13,056 nt of DNA from JBEGTT01 sp041179245. GTDB lineage: Bacteria > Pseudomonadota > Gammaproteobacteria > Burkholderiales > Rhodocyclaceae. The position numbers and the translations under genes are program-made. Location: NCBI GenBank assembly GCA_041179245.1, contig JBEGTT010000031.1:1-13056 (forward strand). The letters are read 5' to 3'. Of the stretch, positions 7,021 to 11,984 are shown piece after piece. The notes below the pieces were generated by a model. It ran no database searches. It was not told where the DNA came from and was given only the letters and a program-made list of their open reading frames with translations. Position 1 is the stretch's first letter. The number at the start of each line of letters is the position of its first letter.

Positions 7021-8100
7021 TTAGCGCCTGTGCCAGAAAGCAGGTTTGCTGGCGGTCATTCTGAGGTAGGTCATGCCACAGAGCGGGATGAGCATAAGCA
7101 GGTGAGGCGCTAGCATGCCTTCCAGAAAGGAGAGCCTTCCCTGTGTGACCCACGCCTGGCATACCGTAATCAAGTTGTTGTAAATGGCGTAAATCAGGAT
7201 GGCTAGAACCATATTCATTGAGCGTCCTGATCTGGGGTTGATAAACGATAAAGGAATTGCCAGTAACGCTAGGATAACTGCAGAGACAGGCTGACTGAGC
7301 CGCCACAGAACTTCAGCTTTGGCTGGGCCGGTGTTGATTTGTAGAAGTTCCCAGATAGACAGTCGATTCGGAATCGCTTCGACGGGTTTTGCGAGGGAGT
7401 CCTGCAAAAATACCGCGTAACTTGCAAAGTTCATCACTTTGAATTCAGCAGATCCCGGCTCAACCTCATACCGGCGACCATTTTCCAACACCATGAAACG
7501 TCCATCTTCGTTATCTTCTTGGTGCCCGTGGCTTGCAAATATCACCCCGGTTTTTCCATTAAGCGTATTAGTGACAAAGATATTACGAACTTGTTGTGAG
7601 TTTTCACTGTAGTTCTCGACGAAAAAAACCCGGCCCCCCGTTTCGCTTTCCTTGAATGCCCCTGGAGCCAGTTGTGAGGCGTCGTTGTGGGTGCCCAGTC
7701 GTTCAGTATATTCCGCGCTGGCTCGATTGGCCCAAGGGGTCAAGAAGGTCGATAACAGGGCAATGGCAAGCACTAGGGGCCAAGCAAAGCGGAGTACGGG
7801 AGAAACCCAACCCAATAAGGATTTGCCGGAAATAAACCAGACCACCATTTCTGAATCACGGTAACTGCGAGACATAGTGACCAACACCGACATGAATAGG
7901 GTCAGTCCCAGCAAAATTGGCATGAAATTTAGGGCAGTAAAACCCAGCATGGTCACCACAGCCTCTGGCGCCAAGCGACCACCAACGGCATCGTTGAGCA
8001 GACGGATTAATTGTGTGGAGGTCAGAATCGCCAGTAATGCCACAGAAATACCAGCGGCAGCTTGGGCAAATTCACGCCGGGCGGCACTGGCGAAGATCAT
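7021..8100 (-). CDS. lptF: LPS export ABC transporter permease LptF
   Basis: This 359-aa protein starts MIFASAARREF, a typical LptF N-terminus, with TM1 at about 15-33 and segments near 48-75 and 103-122. The coupling motif RDSEMVVWFISGKS (81-94) matches the LptF version. A periplasmic jellyroll spans about 130-260, with three C-terminal membrane segments about 272-348. LptF pairs with LptG and LptB to power LPS transport from the inner membrane outward. It is first in an lptF-lptG operon and is divergent from pepA across a 66-bp gap. The ATG at 8100 has only a weak ribosome binding site and I could not find a clear minus-strand promoter in the gap. It should be essential if the cell makes LPS. 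Confidence 0.95.
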   Translation of the reverse strand: MIFASAARREFAQAAAGISVALLAILTSTQLIRLLNDAVGGRLAPEAVVTMLGFTALNFMPILLGLTLFMSVLVTMSRSYRDSEMVVWFISGKSLLGWVSPVLRFAWPLVLAIALLSTFLTPWANRASAEYTERLGTHNDASQLAPGAFKESETGGRVFFVENYSENSQQVRNIFVTNTLNGKTGVIFASHGHQEDNEDGRFMVLENGRRYEVEPGSAEFKVMNFASYAVFLQDSLAKPVEAIPNRLSIWELLQINTGPAKAEVLWRLSQPVSAVILALLAIPLSFINPRSGRSMNMVLAILIYAIYNNLITVCQAWVTQGRLSFLEGMLAPHLLMLIPLCGMTYLRMTASKPAFWHRR

Positions 8101-8104
8101 GCTT

Positions 8105-8134
8105 TTGACGATTTGAAATGGAAGCAGGGATAAT
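8105..8134 (+). promoter_or_regulatory. Likely pepA promoter
   Basis: TTGACG at 8105-8110 and GATAAT at 8129-8134 are separated by 18 bp, a good sigma-70 match in the 66-bp gap between divergent lptF and pepA. A start site near 8141 would leave a short leader containing GGAG at 8157-8160. Confidence 0.65.
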
Positions 8135-8166
8135 GGCTGGGATACTTAACAGCCGTGGAGTAAGTC

Positions 8167-9663
8167 GTGGAATTTAGCATAAAAAGTGGTAGCCCCGATA
8201 AACAGAGGGTTGGTTGCGTTGTAGTTGGCGTTTTCGAGAATGGCAAACTATCGGCATCTGCTGAATCGCTGGATAAAGCGGCGGGGGGAGGCATTGCTGA
8301 ACTCTGCAAACGGGGCGACATGGATGGTAAAGCGGGTTCCGTCTTGTTGTTACAAAAACTCCACGGTGTTTCTGCTGATCGAGTTTTGCTGGTTGGGTTA
8401 GGCAAAGAACGGGAAATAAGTGAAAAATCCTACCGGGATGCGTGCAAAGCAGCGGCCAAGAGCCTTGTTGGGAGCCAATCATCAGAAGCTGTTGTTTTTC
8501 TAATTGAGACCGGCCCAAAAAAATCCTCATTGGCTTGGCGTGTTCGCCAATGGGTGCTGGCTTTGGAAGAATGCGCTTATCGGTTTGACGACTTTAAGCA
8601 TAAAAACCCACCGACACCTCCCAAGTTGAATCAGGTTGTTCTGATTGTTGATCCGAAAAATGAACACAAAGAGGTTGAAATTGCGTTGCAGCAAGCGATG
8701 GCGATTGCCGAAGGCCAATCCCTGACGCGCACCTTGGGTAATCTTCCGGGCAATATTTGTACGCCAACGTATCTTGCCGAACAGGCACAGAAGATGGCTG
8801 AGACCTTCGAGCTGAAATGCCAGATTCTTGAAGAGGCCGATATGGCCGAATTAGGGATGGGCTCGCTGTTGTCGGTGGCCAAAGGGTCCGCACAACCACC
8901 AAAACTCATTGCGCTTTCTTATCGCGGGGGCGCTAAGAAGAGCAAACCCGTGGTGCTCGTTGGCAAGGGTATTACGTTTGATTCCGGCGGCATCTCATTG
9001 AAGCCCGGCGCGGATATGGATGAAATGAAATTCGATATGTGTGGTGCAGCCAGCGTGCTGGGCACCATGCAGGCGGTAGCTCGAATGGCACTTCCCATCA
9101 ATTTAACCGTAATCGTGCCGACCTGTGAAAACATGCCCAGTGGCCGTGCCAGCAAACCAGGGGATATTGTGACGTCCATGTCGGGTCAGACGATTGAAAT
9201 TCTGAATACCGATGCTGAAGGGCGTTTGATTCTGTGTGATGCACTGACCTACGCCGAGCGTTTTGATCCGGAAGTTGTGATTGATGTGGCTACCTTGACC
9301 GGGGCTTGTATTGTGGCACTAGGAGCTGTGGCCTGTGGTTTATTCTCAAACAATGATGCGCTGGCCAAATCGTTGTTGGATGCGGGTACAGAGGCTCACG
9401 ATCGCGCGTGGCACATGCCATTGTGGGATGACTATCAAGAGTTACTCAAGAGCAATTTTGCGGACATGGCGAATATTGGCGGGCGTTACGCCGGTTCGAT
9501 TACTGCAGCCTGTTTCTTGGCGCGCTTCACTGAGAAATACACATGGGCGCACTTAGATATTGCTGGAGTTTCCCATAAATCAGGGGGTGAAAAGGGGGCC
9601 ACTGGTCGTCCTGTTCCGTTGTTGACGCATTACTTGATTAACAAAGCCGGTTTATTAGCCTAA
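8167..9663 (+). CDS. pepA: Leucyl aminopeptidase PepA (family M17)
   Basis: This 498-aa protein has the usual PepA length and both M17 domains. The C-terminal catalytic domain holds the two-metal site: Lys267 and Asp272 in GKGITFDSGG, Asp290 in KFDMCGA, and Asp349/Glu351 in the signature NTDAEGRLIL. Catalytic Lys279 and Arg353 are present. It removes N-terminal residues from peptides in the cytoplasm. In E. coli PepA is also a DNA-binding protein in Xer recombination and carAB control; whether that applies here is unknown. The start is GTG at 8167, preceded by GGAG with 6-nt spacing, giving the typical MEFSIKSGSP N-terminus. It leads the pepA-holC-orf operon and is divergent from lptF, a conserved proteobacterial arrangement. 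Confidence 0.97.
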   Translation: MEFSIKSGSPDKQRVGCVVVGVFENGKLSASAESLDKAAGGGIAELCKRGDMDGKAGSVLLLQKLHGVSADRVLLVGLGKEREISEKSYRDACKAAAKSLVGSQSSEAVVFLIETGPKKSSLAWRVRQWVLALEECAYRFDDFKHKNPPTPPKLNQVVLIVDPKNEHKEVEIALQQAMAIAEGQSLTRTLGNLPGNICTPTYLAEQAQKMAETFELKCQILEEADMAELGMGSLLSVAKGSAQPPKLIALSYRGGAKKSKPVVLVGKGITFDSGGISLKPGADMDEMKFDMCGAASVLGTMQAVARMALPINLTVIVPTCENMPSGRASKPGDIVTSMSGQTIEILNTDAEGRLILCDALTYAERFDPEVVIDVATLTGACIVALGAVACGLFSNNDALAKSLLDAGTEAHDRAWHMPLWDDYQELLKSNFADMANIGGRYAGSITAACFLARFTEKYTWAHLDIAGVSHKSGGEKGATGRPVPLLTHYLINKAGLLA

Positions 9664-9676
9664 GCGCGATACCAAT

Positions 9677-10114
9677 ATGCCCAACGTGTTTTTCTACCAT
9701 AACGCCCAAGATAAGTGGATGGCGACCTGCAACTTGTTAAGAAAAGCTGCCGCACAAGGTAAAAATCTGGTGGTGTTTAGCCGGTCGCAGGGCCCGTTGG
9801 ACAATCTAGATAGGCTGTTATGGACTTTTGACCAAACCAGTTTTGTCCCTCATTGCCGGGCAGAAACGCCTCTCGCTAGCCAGACGCCCATCGTATTGAC
9901 AACGTCGCCTGAAGTACTTTCCTCAGCAGCCCGCGTGTTAAATCTTGATCCCGATTTACCACCAAACTTGGACGACGTAGATGCGCTAATTGAGGTTGTT
10001 GGCCAAGATGATGAAGACCGGATACCTGCCCGCGCTCGTTTTAGAGCGTATAAGGAGCGCGGGTACAACATTCAATCGATTGATCTCTCTGAACCCAGAA
10101 AAGGGGCTTGCTGA
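9677..10114 (+). CDS. holC: DNA polymerase III subunit chi (HolC)
   Basis: This 145-aa protein matches HolC in length and pattern: VFFYHNAQDKW near the start, LLRKAAAQGKNLVVF, then LDRLLWTFDQTSFVPH (44-59), the family's most conserved block, and a C-terminal RFRAYKERGYNIQ. Chi, with psi, links the clamp loader to single-stranded-DNA-binding protein at the replication fork. The start ATG at 9677 is 13 nt after pepA and has a weak ribosome binding site, so it probably relies on translation from pepA. The pepA-holC order is conserved; in gammaproteobacteria valS usually follows, but here an unknown gene does. Confidence 0.93.
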   Translation: MPNVFFYHNAQDKWMATCNLLRKAAAQGKNLVVFSRSQGPLDNLDRLLWTFDQTSFVPHCRAETPLASQTPIVLTTSPEVLSSAARVLNLDPDLPPNLDDVDALIEVVGQDDEDRIPARARFRAYKERGYNIQSIDLSEPRKGAC

Positions 10115-10617
10115 TGGACAGCGCTGAATTTGACGAAGATAACCACTTGGTTGATCGAGCCGAAGCCTACATCAGTCGGCGAAGGGGTATGTTGCCAAGT
10201 CTGGCGGTGCCAAAGTTAGAGGACGTGGTCAAACCGGCGGCAAAGAAATCCCCGCTCAGTGGACTTTCCCTGAATTTAGCCATTTCGGAGAAAGAACCTT
10301 TAGCGCCTCCGCCGTTGATACACACCCAGCAGCCGGAGTTACCAACACTTGAAAATAGCCAAGTGCTACTGCCATCCCACGAGACTTTAGGCGACGACAG
10401 GGTTTCTGGAATTGATTCGGCTACGCTGAAAATTTTGGTTAGTGAGGTCTCACGCAATATCAGCCGGCACCTGATGAGTGAGTTGCCTGAACTTCTTTAT
10501 AACTCGACCTTATCCACCTTAGAAGCTGACATGCGGCGAGGCATTGTTGCCGCAACGGAAGTTGCTGCCAGAAACTTTATGGCTCAACGGCTTCATCAGG
10601 GAAAAATCAGGAAGTAA
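10114..10617 (+). CDS. Uncharacterised 167-aa protein coupled to holC
   Basis: I cannot name this protein. It starts at the ATG at 10114, whose A is the last base of the holC TGA, with a strong AAGGGG 7 nt upstream; this beats a TTG two codons earlier. The N-terminal part (1-35) is acidic then basic. Residues about 38-100 are low-complexity and rich in Pro, Ser and Leu, probably disordered. Residues about 105-165 look like one or two long amphipathic helices (SRNISRHLMSELPELL and a Lys/Arg-rich end). There is no signal peptide or membrane segment, so it should be cytoplasmic. The one-base overlap implies translational coupling with holC, and a replication-related role is possible but only inferred. 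Confidence 0.85.
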   Translation: MDSAEFDEDNHLVDRAEAYISRRRGMLPSLAVPKLEDVVKPAAKKSPLSGLSLNLAISEKEPLAPPPLIHTQQPELPTLENSQVLLPSHETLGDDRVSGIDSATLKILVSEVSRNISRHLMSELPELLYNSTLSTLEADMRRGIVAATEVAARNFMAQRLHQGKIRK

Positions 10618-10630
10618 TGTCTTAAATTAC

Positions 10631-10658
10631 TTGACAAAGGCCGCCCCATCATTAAAAT
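10631..10658 (+). promoter_or_regulatory. Promoter of tRNA-Asn
   Basis: A perfect TTGACA at 10631-10636 and TAAAAT at 10653-10658 are separated by 16 bp. The GC-rich stretch after the -10 box is typical of stringently controlled stable-RNA promoters. The tRNA begins 13 bp downstream of the -10 box. Confidence 0.8.
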
Positions 10659-10671
10659 GCGCGGCTTCCGT

Positions 10672-10747
10672 TCCTCGATAGCTCAGTTGGTAGAGCGCCG
10701 GACTGTTAATCCGTAGGTCCCTGGTTCGAGCCCAGGTCGGGGAGCCA
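10672..10747 (+). tRNA. tRNA-Asn (anticodon GTT)
   Basis: A full 76-nt cloverleaf with encoded CCA. The acceptor stem pairs TCCTCGA with TCGGGGA (one G-U), the anticodon stem is CCGGA/TCCGT with loop CTGTTAA, and the T-arm is CCTGG/CCAGG. It has its own promoter and a hairpin terminator downstream. I see no second copy of its 3' end in this window, so there is no sign of an integrated element using it as attachment site. Confidence 0.97.
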
Positions 10748-10760
10748 AAAGTTTCAAGTA

Positions 10761-10791
10761 AATACCATCCTTCAGGGTGGTATTTTGCTTT
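10761..10791 (+). terminator. Rho-independent terminator after tRNA-Asn
   Basis: A 10-bp stem (AATACCATCC with GGGTGGTATT, one G-U pair) closes a TTCA loop, followed by a T-rich tail (TTGCTTTG). It lies 13 bp after the tRNA. The core CCATCCTTC also occurs in the terminator at 11342. Confidence 0.7.
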
Positions 10792-10800
10792 GTAGCGCAA

Positions 10801-10861
10801 GGAAAATCTCAGAGGGCAAAACTTCACGGCTACTCTGCGGCTACTAGCCTTAAGATTTTCC
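10801..10861. repeat. 9-bp inverted repeat enclosing an 8-bp direct repeat, function unknown
   Basis: GGAAAATCT at 10801-10809 is matched perfectly by AGATTTTCC at 10853-10861. Between them CGGCTACT occurs twice, at 10827-10834 and 10838-10845, separated by CTG. No gene covers this stretch on either strand. It sits just downstream of tRNA-Asn and its terminator, where mobile elements often leave scars, but I see no integrase. Confidence 0.6.
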
Positions 10862-10906
10862 ATAGCAGTTCGGTTGTAAGGTCGGTATTGGGAGCGCTTG
10901 CTTCAC

Positions 10907-10922
10907 TGGCACAATAACTGCA
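10907..10922 (+). promoter_or_regulatory. Candidate sigma-54 (RpoN) -24/-12 promoter
   Basis: TGGCAC at 10907-10912 and CTGCA at 10918-10922 place the invariant GG and GC exactly 10 bp apart. Against the consensus TGGCAC(G)rNNNTTGC only two positions differ. Transcription would start near 10933, leaving a 25-nt leader before the 43-aa gene with its GGAGA. Sixteen-base motifs can occur by chance, and no enhancer-binding site was identified upstream. Confidence 0.45.
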
Positions 10923-10923
10923 G

Positions 10924-10959
10924 ATGATGGTTATCAAAACTTTGTGGAGAAACCATCAT
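10924..10959 (+). promoter_or_regulatory. Perfect 9-bp inverted repeat covering the start codon of the 43-aa gene
   Basis: ATGATGGTT at 10924-10932 pairs perfectly with AACCATCAT at 10951-10959. The right arm includes the first two bases of the start codon and the 18-nt loop carries the GGAGA ribosome binding site. In an RNA containing both arms this would mask the start. If the sigma-54 start near 10933 is used, the left arm is not transcribed and the symmetry would act only as DNA. Confidence 0.4.
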
Positions 10960-11089
10960 GGAAGGCTTGGCCGAGCTGTTACTAGGGGTGACCGCAGCTG
11001 CATTCTCCCCTATCGCTTTACTTTTGGGATTCAACAAGTACCACATGCACCACAAAGGGGAATCCAACAACCCCAAAGTATCAACATGA
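10958..11089 (+). CDS. 43-aa single-pass membrane miniprotein
   Basis: The reading frame encodes 43 residues starting MEGLAELLLG, preceded by GGAGA 7 nt upstream of the ATG, one of the best ribosome binding sites in this region. Residues about 4-25 form a hydrophobic membrane segment (LLLGVTAAAF...ALLLGF). The tail is polar, with a His cluster KYHMHHKG and a Ser/Asn/Pro end. I do not recognise a family. It is too short for standard gene calls and could be missed. It lies 31 nt upstream of the exported Lys/His-rich peptide, so the two probably share a transcript. A competing frame starting at 10924 has no ribosome binding site and a protein-unlike sequence. Confidence 0.6.
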   Translation: MEGLAELLLGVTAAAFSPIALLLGFNKYHMHHKGESNNPKVST

Positions 11090-11120
11090 ACCCCTCCTAT
11101 TATGATTACAAGGAAATTTT

Positions 11121-11309
11121 ATGAAATCTTTAAAACTGATCTCTGCACTTATCATCGCAATGGGTTTAGCGCTCTCCCCTATGTCCGCATACGCCAAGCA
11201 TAACGGGAAGAAACACGCCAAACACCACCAAGTCATGAAGCACAAGGCTAAAAAGGTTAAAGTGGCCAAGACTGAGATTCAGGCTCCAGTTGCAGCACCT
11301 GCTCAGTAA
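11121..11309 (+). CDS. Small exported Lys/His-rich peptide
   Basis: The 62-aa product has a textbook Sec signal peptide: MKSLK, a hydrophobic core (LISALIIAMGLALS), and a likely cleavage after AYA at about residue 25. The mature part is only about 37 residues: a Lys/His-rich basic stretch (KHNGKKHAKHH, KHKAKKVKVAK) and a short Ala/Pro/Gln tail. AGGA lies 6 nt before the ATG. Composition resembles acid-shock (Asr-like) and other basic periplasmic peptides, which can bind metals, nucleic acids or LPS; no family is claimed. It follows the 43-aa membrane protein and is followed 32 bp later by a strong terminator, so the two-gene unit ends here. Confidence 0.75.
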   Translation: MKSLKLISALIIAMGLALSPMSAYAKHNGKKHAKHHQVMKHKAKKVKVAKTEIQAPVAAPAQ

Positions 11310-11341
11310 TCTGGTAATCACCGCCTGCGCTAAAATACGCC

Positions 11342-11371
11342 TGCCATCCTTCGGGATGGCATTTTTCTTTT
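11342..11371 (+). terminator. Rho-independent terminator after the small-protein pair
   Basis: An 8-bp perfect stem (TGCCATCC/GGATGGCA) closed by a stable C(TTCG)G tetraloop, followed by TTTTTCTTTT. It lies 32 bp after the stop of the exported peptide. Its core matches that of the terminator at 10761. Confidence 0.85.
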
Positions 11372-11401
11372 GCACATTCTCAATTCTGAACAGGTTGCCC
11401 C

Positions 11402-11593
11402 ATGCCATTCCGTACACTCGTACTTACAACCTTCCTTCTGCTGTCTGGCACCGGCTGCGCTGTCTACTCAGTTGCTGATGCGGCTGTTTCTGTGGCTTCT
11501 ACAGCAGTAAAAGCTACTGTGGCGGTGGTTGATACTGCGGTGGATGTGGCTTCATCAGGCGTGAGGGCGGTCACTGGTAAGAAAGAGAAGTAA
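11402..11593 (+). CDS. Small lipoprotein with internal 18-residue duplication
   Basis: The 63-aa product begins with a lipoprotein signal peptide: MPFR, a hydrophobic core, and LSGTGC with Cys19 as the probable lipidation site (Gly at -3 is unusual but allowed). The mature part is a 14-residue motif repeated with an 18-residue spacing: D26-AAVSVASTAVKA and D44-TAVDVASSGVRA, then VTGKKEK. An 18-residue period equals five helical turns, so it is probably an amphipathic helix lying on a membrane or pairing with itself. A weak AGG lies 7 nt before the ATG. It is separated from the upstream small genes by a terminator and so needs its own promoter, which I could not identify. Similar tiny lipoproteins exist in proteobacteria but none has a function I can name. 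Confidence 0.75.
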   Translation: MPFRTLVLTTFLLLSGTGCAVYSVADAAVSVASTAVKATVAVVDTAVDVASSGVRAVTGKKEK

Positions 11594-11613
11594 GAGTTCA
11601 GCAGGCTTTATTT

Positions 11614-11922
11614 CTACGCAGACGAAAACTCCCTGCACTTATCACAGACTTCCCACGGAGGGCAATCACAAACCACCGACGGTTTAACGTATTGGCTTCC
11701 CACATACACCTTGCCATCGGATTGAGCTGGCTTGGCGGTGGAACTTGCCTTGGGCTGAATAGCTGGAGCAGCGGCACCATCATGTGGCTTCGGCGACCAC
11801 TTCGCAAATGGGCCATTGTCCTTGCCCTCAATAAACCAAATTTTCCGAGCGGCATCCCACCTAGCGCCTAGCTTCTTAGCTTCATCTTTTTCAGGGAATG
11901 GTACTTTTAGGTCGAATCGCAT
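11614..11922 (-). CDS. DUF5710-domain protein with C-terminal four-cysteine cluster
   Basis: Residues 1-45 of this 102-aa protein match DUF5710: LKVPFPEKDEAKKLGARWDAARKIWF, then a Trp-ending segment (FAKW). This small domain is found in DNA-processing and mobile-element proteins and has no settled function. A Pro/Ala/Ser-rich linker (about 46-70) leads to a C-terminal cluster Cys85-x-Cys87-x5-Cys93-x2-Cys96 containing PPWE, which looks like a metal-binding knuckle. There is no signal peptide or membrane segment. The start ATG at 11922 has a distant TTGAGA upstream. It lies 39 bp downstream of the HD-GYP gene on the same strand with a possible weak terminator between, and 20 bp from the convergent lipoprotein gene. 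Confidence 0.85.
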   Translation of the reverse strand: MRFDLKVPFPEKDEAKKLGARWDAARKIWFIEGKDNGPFAKWSPKPHDGAAAPAIQPKASSTAKPAQSDGKVYVGSQYVKPSVVCDCPPWEVCDKCREFSSA

Positions 11923-11941
11923 GATTTTCTATCTCAAGGTA

Positions 11942-11984
11942 AAAAGCCCCCGGCGACCAACTCATGTGGGGAAAAATTCCGGGG
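11942..11984 (-). terminator. Possible terminator after the HD-GYP gene
   Basis: Read on the minus strand, CCCCGG and CCGGGG form a 6-bp GC stem around a 25-nt loop that spans the HD-GYP stop codon, followed by GC and TTTTT. The long loop makes it a weak call; a shorter four-base C/G pairing is the alternative. Confidence 0.35.

Noticed and set aside
10627..10863. 78-aa minus-strand open frame
   Set aside because: It is antisense through tRNA-Asn and its terminator. The translated tRNA gives the familiar false-protein pattern (WARTRDLRINSPALYQLSYR), so it is not a gene.
10924..11124. 66-aa plus-strand frame overlapping the 43-aa gene
   Set aside because: No ribosome binding site, no recognisable domain or membrane segment, and it conflicts with the better supported frame starting at 10958.
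10672..11600. Possible integrated element at tRNA-Asn
   Set aside because: There is no integrase, no repeated tRNA 3' end and no phage or plasmid gene in the window; only the unexplained repeats remain.
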